Assembly (NCBI GenBank): GCA_946811185.2
Contig: OX328112.1
Coordinates: 18,085,215 to 18,149,214 of the forward strand
DNA: 64,000 nucleotides
Direction: 5' to 3'
Source: Hippopus hippopus
Lineage: Eukaryota; Mollusca; Bivalvia; Cardiida; Cardiidae
Shown here: piece after piece, positions 43,383 to 54,781 of the stretch
How positions within the stretch are numbered: the stretch's first letter is position 1
How the letters are laid out: the number at the start of each line of letters is the position of its first letter
Notes under the pieces: generated by a model
The model's input: the letters and a program-made list of their open reading frames with translations, nothing else
Databases searched by the model: none
Told to the model about the DNA's origin: nothing
Position numbers and translations under genes: made by a program

Positions 43383-44900
43383 TTGAATGTTAACTCAGGG
43401 ATTATATATACACATATATACGATCCCTGTTTAACTGGGGGTACTAGAGAAGGAAGTTATCAACCTATACTTGCCGAAAACGACTTTAATTCGCCGAAAA
43501 ATACCATTAATGCTACCTCATCCATTTCCAATTTTATTGCAGAAAGCCATCGCATATCACTAAAAATGCAGGGAGAAAAAAAAGCATAGCAAATGGTTGA
43601 GAACTTGGAGTGGTGTCGTTTGGTTACTGTTATCTGGTCATTAGGGATATGGGGGTAGGACGTTACCCTTTACTCACCTAAACCACCGAAATATGCCAGA
43701 ATTCACCATTGATGATACCTCATCTGCTGTACATAGGAACTCTTTTAGACGCCAGAAAACACCATGCATTGATGATACATCTCCTTATAGTGCTCATGTC
43801 TAAGAAAAACACCTGAATACAGAATCGTCCGTCGCAAACAGCGTAAATTGTGCTTGGAGATATAGTTATGATATTTCAAATACCGTATTACCTAAACTTG
43901 TCCCACTGAACTGCTGAAAGACACCAAAGTGTGTCTGGAAAGACTGGAAAGGGCAAACTGTGTTAGATTGGTTTGGAAACCCCCCCCCCCACCACCAAGA
44001 TAATATCAAATGTTTGTTATGCAATTTTGAGTGTTCTTCGGCGAGCCATTATTAGGTGTTTTCAGTCTTTCTACAGACCCGATCTGATCTTATTTTTGGG
44101 ATTTTTTCTCCACTGTAAAAGGTCCTAATAGGTAGAATCCAGTTTTTTCTGATACTATCTCAGTTTATGTTCAGAAATTAAAGAGTTAAGTATAGAATGC
44201 AAAAGAAACATAGAATAGATCTATTTATTACACTGGACAGGCATTAATACCGAAACCTCCACTCGATTTACTATCTAATTCCCCTTTTCCAAACATGTCT
44301 GTAACAGAAACTACCGTAAATCGGGGTCCTGCGTCCCTCGGTACTCATGCTGTGTTTACATAAGCCACGATGCCCACGTTTTGGGAGAAGGGTGGAGAAA
44401 CAGAATTTTTGACTGTCACTACTTCATGTCTCATCAGTCCTATGTTAAGCAGTTGAGAATATTCTCAGTAGCTTCCTTTGATTAACACTTCACCATGGTC
44501 TCAGCGAGCAGGTGTAATGGTTTTTTTTTTCCATTTTATTTCCAATAAAGGTATTCAAAAAAAAAAAAAGCCAACTTTGTCTCTTGGATGCATGGCTTGT
44601 TTCTCTATTGAATTTCTGGAGAGGTTGAGAGGATCGATTGAGTTTCTTTTAATTATCGTTGCCGGCGATAAATGGATGCAGTTGTACCCAAATCGCGAGC
44701 TAAACATGACAATCTCGATCAAATCGTTGACAAAAGTCGTAGCAGAGCTTAACACAACTTTATAACGTAAGAGTTCTGAACGGAACTTGACAAAACGTAA
44801 TAGCAGATTGTAATAATCATTCGGGAACTTGACAGAACGTAGTAATGAAATCGTAGCATATCCTGACCAGAATAATCAAGATTTTGGAACATACTGCTGA
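43383..44900. other. Intergenic or first-intron stretch without recognised genes
   Basis: It holds loosely repeated phrases (GATGATACCTCAT, GGAAAACACC) and a short poly-C run at 43981. I see no protein match. A possible but weak first RAB3GAP1 exon, ATGGATGAG before GTAGCA on the minus strand, would lie at 43517-43525. Confidence 0.5.
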
Positions 44901-44915
44901 AGCTCGTAACAAAAA

Positions 44916-46100
44916 ACAAGAGGACCATGATGGCCACGAAGTCGCTCACCTGAGCCTTTTGACCGAACATGATCCATTTTAAACCTCTTTCGAGATATTA
45001 TAACAAACATTCTAACATGCTTTCATAATTATTGGATTGAAAATTAGGCCTCTAGTTTGTACGCAAGCTTTTTCTAGACTAATCCATGTCATCAAGACAA
45101 ACATTTTGACCAAGTTTCATTAATATTGAACTTAAATTGTGGCCTCTAGAGTGTACACAAGGTTTTTCTAAAATTTGACCTAGTGACCTAGTTATTCATC
45201 CGACCTGACCCATTTTCAAACTGGTGAAAGATGTCATCAAGACAAACATCCTGACCACATTTCATGAGTATTGGACAAAAATTTTGTGGCCTTTAGAGCA
45301 TACACAAGGTTTTTTAAAGATTTAACCAAGTGACCTAGTTATTGACCTGATGTGACCCATTTTCAAAATCCTCTAAGATAACATCAAGACAAACATTGTG
45401 ACTAACTTTACAGAGTATTACACTGAAAATGTGGTCTCTAGAGTGTACACAAGGTTTTTCAAAGATATGACCTAGTGACCTAGTTTTTGACCCAGCATGA
45501 CCCATTTTCAAACTCATCCAAGATATTATTAAGGTTAACATTACCAAGTTTCAAGAGTATTGGACTGAAAATGTGGCTGCTAGAGCGTACACAAGGTTTT
45601 TCAAAGATTTGACCTAGTGACCTAGTAATTGACCCGACATAACCCATTCTAGAACTCACACGAGATATCATCAAGACAAACATTCTGACCAACTTTCAAG
45701 AGTATTGGACTGAAACTGTGGCCTCTAGAGCGTACACACGGTTTTTCTAAGATTTGACCTAAAGACCTAGTTTTTGACCTGACATGACCAATTTTCGAAC
45801 TCGTCCGAGATATTGTCAAGGCAAACATTCTGACCAACTTTCATGAGTATTGGACTGAAAATGTGGCCTCTAGAGTGTACACAAGGTTTTTCTAAGATTT
45901 TACCTAGTGACCCAGTTTTTGACCCGACCTGACCCATTTTCGAACTCGTCCGAGATATTATCAAGACAAACATTTTGACCAAGTTTCATGAGTATTGGAC
46001 AGATAATGTGGCCTCTAGAGCATACACAAGGTAAAAGTTGACGACGCACGACAGACGCCGGACACAGTACGATCACAAAAGCTCACCAAGAAGTGCTAAA
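44916..46100 (+). mobile_element. Pearl-like tandem-array element, family D, 3' hairpin deleted
   Basis: The head is AACAAGAGGACCATGATGGC, followed by about seven monomers with GACCTAGTGACCTAGTTNTT and GTGGCCTCTAGAGCGTACAC, then GACGACGCACGACAGACGCC. The end AGCTCACCAAGAAGTGCTAA AAA has lost most of the terminal hairpin. Confidence 0.8.
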
Positions 46101-46102
46101 AA

Positions 46103-46209
46103 TTAAGTACTTAGATAACACTATGTTCCTCCATCTGTACAAGTCAGGGGCTAGACCCTATCTTGAATACGCCAGCCCAGTATGGGGCCGGTGTGGTCTC
46201 CACATCTCA
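46103..46209 (+). pseudogene. Non-LTR retrotransposon reverse transcriptase relic, 5' piece
   Basis: It encodes KYLDNTMFLHLYKSGARPYL then EYASPVWGRCGLHIS, the C-terminal thumb motif (LYxSLVRPxLEYAxxVWxP) of LINE reverse transcriptases of the CR1/jockey type. It continues after a 2.1 kb insertion at 48354. Confidence 0.82.
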
Positions 46210-46722
46210 AACAAGAGGGCCATGATGGCCCTGAAGTCGCTCACCTGAGTCTTTTGACCAAACATGACCCATTTTCAATCCCTTTTGAGATATTATGACA
46301 AACATTCTACCAAGATTTTCATGAGTATTTGATTGAAAAAGGTTTTTTGAAGATTTGACTCAGTGACCTAGTTATTGACCCTAAATGATCCACTTGCGAA
46401 CTGGTCCAAGAAATCATCAAGACAAACATTCTGACCAAGTTTCATGAGTATAGGATCGAAAATGTGGCCTCTAGAGTGTATACAAGGTTTTTCTAAGATT
46501 TGACCTAGTAACCTAGATTTTGACCCGACATAACCCATTTTCGAAGTCATCCAGGATATAATCAAGACAAATATTCCGACAAACTTTCAAGAGTTTTGGA
46601 CAGAAAATGTGGCCTCTAGAGCGTACACATGGTTTTTCTAAGATTTCACCTGGTGACCTAGTTATTGACCAGACATGACCCATTTTCGAACTTGTTTGAG
46701 ATATCAAGACAAACATTCTAAT

Positions 46723-46940
46723 TAGGGATGGCAACGGTTAGTAAAATTGCTATCCTGTTAACCATTCAATCTTTCGATCGGTTAACTGGTTAACCGAACG
46801 ACCATGTAAAAATCATTTTAAGATGAAGGTACCTGCCATTTGCTCGATATGTCAACATTGATAACTGGTGCGTGAGAAATGCATACCTGTGATGTTTACT
46901 GTTTCTGTACTTTGGCGCAGAAGACGGCCAATCTATCGAC

Positions 46941-46980
<40 letters not shown>

Positions 46981-47927
46981 ATTTAATCAATTTTCCACAA
47001 TGTTTTCTTTAGAGGACTAGAAATTATCAGGCTATTTACAACTTCACAGAATCGACTTACTGGATCATGCAGATGATGCTATGGTTATTGATTGTCAAAC
47101 GAAGGGACCATTGCTAAGTGAATCTGGTGTAAACCTTCTCCCAAACGACAAATTTAAATTTTAGACCCTCCCAAATTCAAAGCCGCTGCAGAAAACAATT
47201 TTATTGTTGATACAAATGATTCTTACTTCTTTGAAAAGGCAGAAAACATTGTGGGAAAAAAAGAAGATATTCCTCGTTTTCTCACAATGTTTTCATAGAT
47301 TTTACAGTGCTCCCGTCTTTGTTTCGTTTGAAATACTTCCAAACGGCTGATGTAGGTGGAGGCATTTTGTTTGTTTTCGAGATTTGTGTTTAAGATATCT
47401 TCTGATGGTATATTTCAATTTTCGAGGATACTTATCGAACTGATAATGAACGAAGAGTAATCGTTGTGCATGCTTGACTAGAGTTCAATTAACTTGTTAA
47501 TTTCCATCTCTCTGACGCTGATTGGTCAATCCATGCATATATTTGATTGGGGGCGGGCACTTAATGAAATAATCCAAACAAATCAATTACGATAAATTGT
47601 GGAAGCGAGTGCCTTTGATTAGAACAGGACACCTATTTTTGATTGTTTATTGTCGGAGACTGGGGACCAATCAGCAGATTAACAATGTTTATTGCACAGA
47701 CATGTCAAACTGTATATCACACCTTCGCCGCGTCTTGGCGACATGGATGCGCGTATAATGCAGTTATTGTTGTCAGAACCGGCAAAGTTAATTTTGTAGA
47801 CGTATTTTTTTACTATTATGGTAAAATTTTGGTAATATATATATTTTTTCTGGTTAACCGGTTTCCGATTTCCTAACTGGTTAATCGGTTATTCGATCGG
47901 TTAACTGGTTAACCGTTGCCATCTCTA
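46723..47927. mobile_element. hAT-like non-autonomous DNA transposon with 8-bp target duplication
   Basis: A 1205-bp element ending TAGGGATGGCAACGGTTA and TAACCGTTGCCATCTCTA, with GGTTAACTGGTTAACCG repeats inside both ends. It is flanked by ATTCTAAT (46715-46722) and ATTCTAAC (47928-47935), a duplication with one mismatch. Removing it restores a family D monomer. The interior has a (CT)n tract and a family A MITE fragment. No transposase frame is seen. Confidence 0.87.
46941..46977 (+). repeat. (CT)n microsatellite
   Basis: Eighteen or so CT units inside the hAT-like element. On the minus strand it yields an RE-repeat frame, an artefact. Confidence 0.95.
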
Positions 47928-48353
47928 ATTCTAACCACCAATTTTCAGTAGTTTTGGACTGAAAATGTAGCCTCTAGAGTGTACACAAAGTTTTTCTAAG
48001 ATTTGACCTGGTGACCTAGTGTTTGACCCGACATGACCCATTTTCAAACATGTCTGAGGTATTATCAAGACAAACATTCTGACCAACTTTCAGGAGTTTT
48101 GGACAGAAAATGTGGCTTCTAGAGCGTACACAAGGTTTTTCTAAGATTTGACCTAGTGACCTGGTTTTTGACCGGACATGACCCATTTTCAAACTCGTCC
48201 GAGATATCATCAAGATAAACATTCTGACCAACTTTCAAGAGTTTTGGACTGAAAATGTGGCCTCTAGAGCGTACAAAAGGTAAAAATTGACGACGGACAC
48301 AGCATGATCACAAAAGCTCACCTTGAGCACTTCGTGCTCAGGTGAGCTAAAAA

Positions 48354-48842
48354 CACAAAACAGCTATCTAAAATGTGTAAAGAAGAGCAACAAAAATGCT
48401 ACCAAACTTAAAAATCCTGACTTACAGCCAGAGACTACGCAATCTTGGATTACCATCCCTTGAATACAGACGTGAATGTGCCGATATGATCCAAGTATTT
48501 AAGATAGCGAATAGAATCAACAGACCTAGTAGACCTTGAATCAACCTGGCAGAAAATACACAAACAAGAGGGAATGGCTACAAACTGTGTAAAAAAGATC
48601 AAATACAGTTATGAAAAAACTTTTTCAGCAACCTGGTCATAGACATATGGAATTCTCTAAGTAATGATGCCGTAAACGCACCAAGTGTTAACTCATTCAA
48701 AAGTAGACTTAACAACCAATGTAAAAACCATCCACTGAAATTCACTCCAAGCTGCTATTACATATATACAAACAGTCAAAGAAATCAAACAGAGGGACCT
48801 TTAGAAGCCGAAGGCTTCCCTGCGGTACAGGGAACGTAAGTT
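48354..48842 (+). pseudogene. Non-LTR retrotransposon reverse transcriptase relic, 3' piece
   Basis: After one frameshift it reads ILTYSQRLRNLGLPSLEYRR, ECADMIQVFKIANRI, stop codons, then FFSNLVIDIWNSLSNDAVNA, PSVNSFKSRLNN, and a stop at 48842. These are the standard C-terminal motifs (LGLxSLEYRRxRxDxIxxFKI; WNxLPxxVVxAxSVNxFKxxLD). There is no poly-A. It continues the frame of 46103-46209. Confidence 0.88.
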
Positions 48843-48961
48843 AAACGTAAGTTAAAACGTACAGAGAGCATATGAAAGGGGAAGCAAACTTAATGCACTG
48901 AATTGTGCAGTTCCACGATGATTTTGAAATTGTGGAAATCATAGACATTAACGAGTCCAGC

Positions 48962-49170
48962 ATTAATAAGGTGCTGGACTCGTAACCTGGAGGCCCCGTA
49001 TTTGAGTCTCGCTGGAAGCACTGTGTCTTTCTTTCGTGGAAGTGTCTTTGGGTGAGAGACTTACATGGTACTGGTTATTCCCATGAGACATTTGAATGTC
49101 AGCTGTCACTGTGATATGACTAAAATAATGCTAAAAGCGACATAGAACACCATTTACCCTATAAATCAAT
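48962..49170 (+). mobile_element. tRNA-derived SINE (type 2), 5' truncated
   Basis: AAGGTGCTGGACTCGTAACC TGGAGGCC, GTATTTGAGTCTCGCTGG (B-box-like), then GTGTCTTTGGGTGAGAGACT and a tail ACACCATTTACCC. It follows the LINE relic. Confidence 0.7.
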
Positions 49171-50279
49171 ATGTACATGTAAATTATCATGTAGGTAAAC
49201 ATTATGGACCTTAACCCTTAGCCTGCACTACATGATCTTGAACTCATGTAGAGAAGTGTTATAAAAGATCAGTATGCACATAAGGCTAGTCTAATCTTGA
49301 AATACACTGAACATTACTGATTCTAATGATGGTTTAAGTCATACTAATTAAGCAAATGTCATGAACTTGAACAAAAATCCCTATCGTGTAAAATAAAACA
49401 AACCACACACACAAGCTCGAATAAACAAACAAATAATGTGAATACAGATCTATGGGAACTTTTCGGGACGTTGTGACAGTGGGGCGTTCTAACCCAATAC
49501 TGTTACAATGCAATATCACACATTCATTAAATCCCATTTTTTCAGAACATGGCTCAATTCTAATAGGGATGAAACACGCTAAATAAAAGTATTCTACCTT
49601 TCGCAGGGTAGCTCTGATATCATAATTGTGATTGTGTCTCCTCAGCGGAGAAACAATCCCAAAAATTACCCCTGAGCTACCATACCAATCGAGAAACGTC
49701 AAACAAAGGAAAGCCACGTTTTGTTGAAAAATCATCATGGATTCAGGGTGCTGAATACTGCATTACTACCTCATTACAATACATTACAGAGATGCATTAA
49801 GCCCTCTTTTGCCATAGTTTGACTCATATAGTAATCAAGTCACAAAATATTGTCCTTTTCCCATATCAGACTTCGTATTCGGGCATAATACCGGCAACTC
49901 CCCACTACTATATCGCGAAAACCAATGAAAATCACAATTATGCATCAAAGAAATTGAAATTTTATTTTGGATCCATTCCTTATACATGCATCAAGTACAA
50001 TATTGGTTAACGGAATGAAGCTGAAATTCCAGTAAATTTTTGTCTTTTCACTCATAAAACAATGCCACGTCTACGCATAACACTGTATAGTGATGGGGAG
50101 TTCCCGGCATTATGCTTGTATTTGCTTTACTGGCTTCTCTCCTCGATAGAGCTATTCCACATTGCAAATGGCGTCGAATACATCGCAGGGCTCAATTCTG
50201 TACAAGAACAAATTCTATGTAGTATTTCTCAAAATAATCCGGATGATTAAACCCAAGATTCGGTCGACCCTTCACGGTA
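49171..50279. other. No supported gene
   Basis: Open frames of 60-134 codons occur on both strands, but none has a recognisable domain. 49778-49833 is a family H end (GAGATGCATTAAGCCCTCTT TTGCC). The rest is unique AT-rich DNA. Confidence 0.6.
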
Positions 50280-50430
50280 ATGACTATACCTCTAGCCTTG
50301 CCTAATTGAAAATGCAAGCGATACGGATCCGTACCCCTAGCCTATGAGGCTAGAGGTACGGATCCATATCTCTAGAATCAGAGGCTAGAGGTATGGATCC
50401 GTACCTCTAGACACTTCCTTTTTAGTAACG
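50280..50430 (-). repeat. Inverted-repeat block with GATACGGATCCGTAC palindromes, right copy
   Basis: In reverse it follows the block at 42590-42720 in order: AAGGAAGTGTCTAGAGGTAC, GGATCC palindromes, CCTAGCCTCATAGGCTAGG, AATTAGGCAAGGCTAGAGGT. The two copies face each other 7.6 kb apart. Confidence 0.75.
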
Positions 50431-50639
50431 GTGCATGATCAATTGTTCTCTTCTGTCTTTGGTTTTTGCAATAAACAATGAACCTTCTGTGGAATCGGTC
50501 ATTGTAAAAAAAGGATAAACGTATTATTTCAAGCTCATTTTCCTTTCACCCCAGTGTTTTCAAAAGCTCAAAATCTTTTATCTTTGAAAACTTGTATCTG
50601 TATATATATTGTCTGATAACATTTCAACTATCAGCAAGC

Positions 50640-51730
50640 TGTCATTTACATCGATACTAAAGAGTGATAATGTTGTTTAGATCTGAACCCCCATATTTGT
50701 GTGTGTACCCTCAACTTGTTACCATTACATGCAAAAACCTCCAGCTGGAAAAAGCACAGCACACACTGTTTCAAGTTCAATATTCATGCAATGCCTCCAG
50801 GAAGGAGAAGAAAAAACAAAACTAGATTAATTTAAATGCTGAACTGAAGAATTCATATTATTGCAGCAATGTTTTACAAATGCAACAAAACATTGTATAG
50901 TAAAGAACGCTGTGATTATTCCTACGAACCGCGACTTGTCCGAAAAGAAAACCTGTCCGGAAAATAGTCGGGTTAAGACTGATTTATCTTAATAGACGTA
51001 TGTGCATAGATATACGTTTATAACACAAAAGTTAGGTGTTGATTGGTCAATTTGAGATTGCATTTACGAAGAAGAAATATAAATGTGGCATAAAAACAAT
51101 TAATTGACAAAAATAAAATGAAAAAAAATTTACGTCGTCAGCAGACATTATCGGATGTTCAAGGGAGCTAACTCTGAGTTTATAAGTTTACATTATAGGT
51201 TTCGTCCGTTTGTAGTTTCGCCACCAAAAGATTGATACACATAATCTACTTATAATACCATAAAGTTCACTTAGTTAAACAAGTCATCGTTGAGAATGGC
51301 AAATGACCTCCTCATACTGCCTTTTCAAGTTCTTTTATATCAGAATATCTGCGAAGCAGAGATGAAGAATAGATTAATTATCCGTCAATTTTAGAATGTG
51401 ACATCTTTTGAAGCTTGAATAGCATATTATTGGAAGCTAACCCTATGTCTTGTCATTAAATTTAATAGCATTATGAATTGAACCTGGAACTTCTGGATTG
51501 CAAGCCTAGTATGCCAGCATGGTTAGAGATGGAGCGGCAGGTTTGACGCAGAAAGGGTAGACAGCTACGTAAATGGACACTTACCAGGTCATAGGCATAA
51601 GGCAAATATTAAAAATGAGAAATGTGATGTTGTGTTGGTCGTAGGTCACAACACGTTTTTTTTAACAGTCTGAACTCATACATGTGCGAATAAAAAAAAC
51701 CTCACTCAGCATGGTAAGAAAATTCGATTA
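50640..51730. other. No supported gene
   Basis: AT-rich unique DNA with no domain-bearing frame and no repeat that I recognise elsewhere in the window. Confidence 0.55.
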
Positions 51731-51951
51731 TTTAACTTTTGAGCAAACTGAAAAAAAAAAAGACTTGTCCATATTGAAAGCCTCTACAGAACAAAGTTAA
51801 CATGACTCAAACAACGTAATTTGAAGGAGAAAATGTAGGTTTCATGAATTTTCTACTTTTCCCACAATGTTTTCAAGCGCATTCATCTAGAGGATCGTTA
51901 AAACTCGAGATTTTTTCGAATATTGTTAAGCTGATAATTAAAGAAAAATAT

Positions 51952-52222
51952 ATATGAGTCACGCTCTGTGAAAAGGGGGCTTGATGCATCTGCGAAAAGT
52001 ATCGACCCAGGTCAGCCTGCGCAGTTCGCGCAGGCTGATCTGGACCGAAACTTTTCGCTATCGGTAAATTTTCTGTATATCCAAGGGCCACTCTTCCTAC
52101 AGATTCAGTCATTCATTAGACTAAGTGAATTTTATGGATCCCTAATTATGTGATGACTTACTTGGTATAATGGATCACGGAGATGTATTAAGCCCCCTTT
52201 TGCCAGAGCATGGCTCATATAT
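51952..52222. mobile_element. MITE family H, best copy
   Basis: Ends TATGAGTCACGCTCTGTGAA AAGGGGGCTT and AGCCCCCTTTTGCCAGAGCA TGGCTCATATA. It contains a 40-bp palindrome GGTCAGCCTGCGCAGTTCGC GCAGGCTGATCTGG at 52012-52047. Confidence 0.82.
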
Positions 52223-52356
52223 AAATCGTTTACAATAGACACCACTTGTTTTCAGGCTTTTGCTCCATTTAGAAGGGAAACAACTCTGTATTTTACCTGA
52301 CACTCTCATAACAGAGTTGTCTCGCTTAGACCAAGAAAAAAATTCATCCGCGTGAG

Positions 52357-52364
52357 TGACGTCA
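52357..52364. promoter_or_regulatory. CRE/ATF-type palindrome TGACGTCA
   Basis: A full 8-bp CRE in a locally CG-containing stretch (ATCCGCGTGAGTGACGTCAC) between the divergent genes. It could belong to a divergent promoter, but one 8-mer is weak evidence and no TATA or initiator supports it. Confidence 0.25.
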
Positions 52365-52756
52365 CAACATGGAAGCGCCCTTAGGATCAACATAAGCCGG
52401 TATCATATCGTGATTGAAAGAGAACATATTTTCTTGCTACGCCCCGAGATGAAAATTTAATGTTCGCCGTCGATGTGAATAATGCTGAGGTACCTAAAGC
52501 GGACTCATGTCTCTTTAAAGTTCAATCCAGACTTCCGATTTTGAAATTAGATTTACTTACTAGATTCAATTTGACGATGACATGTAATTTCGCGGTTTTC
52601 GAAGAAATCGTCTAGTTACTGTCGTAGCCCTAGCTGCGTCGTCGTCGTCAGCGGCGTCGCGCTAAAACTTTGACAGCTTGTAATATCTCCATAACTATCG
52701 AAAAATTTTGCTTCAAACTCGGACAAGTTGTAAAGTTGCGAAAGGGGAACCCATAC

Positions 52757-53418
52757 AAGGATTGGGGTCAAAACGACCCGGTACCAAAACGGCCCAGTGC
52801 TGAAACGACCCGGTACCAAAACGGCCCACTTTTTTGTCATTAAATAAAACCCATTGAAGAACCGTCATTTGGATCACACAGCTACTTTTATAAAATTCAG
52901 TTATTTAGTTTTATAAAATTTACTTACAACCTGAATTTTGATCATGTGAATCCAGCAAGATGGTCTCCTGCTACGAATTTATTGAAACATGTACAGAGAT
53001 GTACCCTTTCTAGAAAGTTTAGAGCTGTCGTTTTCAACATAAGTAATTTTTGCATAACTGAGGTAAAAAGAGTGTAGGAAAGCTAACCACACATAAATTA
53101 TACATTTTTTAGAAGAATTCCAGTTGATCAGGAGAAAAGAAGGGGGGGAAGACAAATGAATTCACATTATAACATTGGATAGGAATGCAGAGTACAACCC
53201 ACACAAGTATGGAGAATCGAGGCTCAAGCTCCATAAATAAAATTCATTATTTGAAAATAGATAAGAGTAAAGAAAGTTATAAAATTCACTCTGTCAAAAT
53301 TGGTGGAAATAAAACGGTAATTTGTAGTTCAAAAGTACCCATAACATTGGGCCGTTTCGGTAAAGTGGGCTGTTATGGACCGGGCCGTTTTGGAAGTGGG
53401 CCGTTTTGACCCTAACCC
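52757..53418. mobile_element. Terminal-repeat element built from AAACGGCCC units
   Basis: Left end GGGGTCAAAACGACCCGGTA CC, AAAACGGCCCAGTGC, GAAACGACCCGG, AAAACGGCCCAC. The right end carries the mirrored units (GGGCCGTTTCGG, GGGCCGTTTTGG, GGGCCGTTTTGACCC). About 660 bp, no ORF of note. Confidence 0.75.
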
Positions 53419-53649
53419 CCCCCCCCTACAATGGGCAGATTACCATATTAAGTATTTTTGAGACAGTTATTTCCCTTTTTCAACTTGGAATTATTCACTG
53501 AAAATTAAATAGCTGCAGCCAAGTGTTGGCACTCATTTGGTGCTCATTTTTACCAATACTGGAACAGTCTGTGTTTGAAAATTACAAAATATCAACAACA
53601 GAATGTATTGTGAACAAAAAGATCACCAACAAAAATAATGGTTGTTACT

Positions 53650-53870
53650 TCTAGCATTAAACCAGTATGAAGGAAACCCCAAAATAATTACTCTGAGAAC
53701 AGAGTCTATCAAAAAAGCATTCAGAAAGGAGAAAACTAAGGTTAAAAAGCATGTTCCCCTTTTCCAACAGTGTTCTACCCATTCAAAGAGAAATCCTGTA
53801 ATTTGAGCCTTATTTAAACTTCCCCATCCACTCATTTTAGCCAAATGTAGAAATGTGTTTGAATCAATAA
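53650..53870. mobile_element. Family A MITE, diverged
   Basis: AGAAAGGAGAAAACTAAGGT and its broken mirror near 53725-53770, plus the CCATTCAAAGAGAAATCCTG flank. Confidence 0.5.
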
Positions 53871-54375
53871 ATGAGCAATATGGCCCAGAAGAATGAAAAG
53901 AAGTTTCAGATTTGTTATTTGAAATGAATCTTGGTCTGGAGAAAATTATGTCAGGTCAAAATTGGAAACAATGGGGGAATGTATCACACAGGTTATTTAC
54001 ATCCCCCCCCCATCTAAGAATAGAAAGCTAGACTACTTGATGTTTCAACACGGGAAACAGCGCACTTGTCTAATTGTAGGATCATGTCCTTCCCCTTCTT
54101 TCAGCAATCCCTAATGCTAAATATGAATGTGCACAAACGAAATTAACATTTCTACTGCAGTGTTCCAACCCACGCAAATTATTGCAAATTATTGCGTAAA
54201 TCATGTTATAGAATTAAATTCATGTAACAATTTTTGGTTACACGCAAGACCTCACGCAAGAAAGAACGTAGAAAACAAAAACCATTTTTATTCTGGTTAT
54301 CTTGTGTAAAATGACAGGTTTTGAAGTTACTTGCTACCCTATTTGTTACAATTCTGAACAAGACTTTTGATGCTT

Positions 54376-54480
54376 TTTGCGGACAATTTAGATCAAGATC
54401 AGACTGCACAGAACATGCAGTCTGATCTTGGATCTACACCGTCCGCTTCTTTGAAGCATATTCTGACCAAAACAGTGGTG
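54376..54480. mobile_element. Family B MITE
   Basis: GCGGACAATTTAGATCAAGA TCAGACTGCACAG and its mirror to 54447, then the TTCTGACCAAAACAG flank. Confidence 0.75.
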
Positions 54481-54504
54481 AATTTGCAAAAGCTTGGCTG
54501 TTAT

Positions 54505-54740
54505 TCCCAATTTAGCAAACAGTCCGGTGTTGAATGAACCTGATGAAAAAGACTTTCGAAAACATCATGGGAAAAGAAGAAAATGCTTGTAACCAGCATT
54601 TTCTCCTTTCTCCCCCAACAATGTTTTCTGCCTTTCTAAAGATAAAACCCTTTCCTGTGGATCACATTAAATTTTCGGTCTGCAAGTTCTTTTACTTTGG
54701 ATTGGTCTTAATTTTGCCATTTGATGAAGAATTTATGAGT
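54505..54740. mobile_element. Family A MITE just upstream of the SLX9 start exon
   Basis: Core at 54555-54625; the right end CATTTGATGAAGAATTTATG is about 30 bp before the T-run and AG at 54769. Confidence 0.7.
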
Positions 54741-54781
54741 GTTTGAAGGGTTATCATTTGTTTTTTTAGATTTTATGAAGT

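Larger units (their letters stand above)
46210..48353 (+). mobile_element. Pearl-like family D element, interrupted by a hAT-like element
   Basis: AAACAAGAGGGCCATGATGG opens it inside the LINE relic. Monomers run to 46722 and resume at 47928 with matching register (ACAAACATTCTRA | CCAMCTTTCARGAGTTTTGG). It ends CTTGAGCACTTCGTGCTCAG GTGAGCTAAAAA. Without the insertion it would be about 0.94 kb. Confidence 0.85.

Noticed and set aside
43517..43525. ATGGATGAG before GTAGCA as RAB3GAP1 exon 1
   Set aside because: Phase and acidity fit, but similar GATGATACCTCAT phrases recur at 43722 and 43780, so the match may be accidental; kept only as a candidate.
46790..46990. Open frame with (RE)n repeat
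   Set aside because: Translation of the (CT)n microsatellite inside the hAT-like element.
49334..49738. 134-codon minus-strand open frame
   Set aside because: No recognisable domain, odd composition and hydrophobic stretches without order; length is possible by chance in AT-rich DNA. One donor-like AAG|GTAGAA within it could have served as a RAB3GAP1 first exon, but the sequence does not resemble the family N-terminus.
52560..52700. CG-rich stretch as a promoter
   Set aside because: GTCGTCGTCGTCAGCGGCGT and its flanks resemble, in reverse, the family J end at 780-858, so it is more likely repeat than CpG-island promoter.
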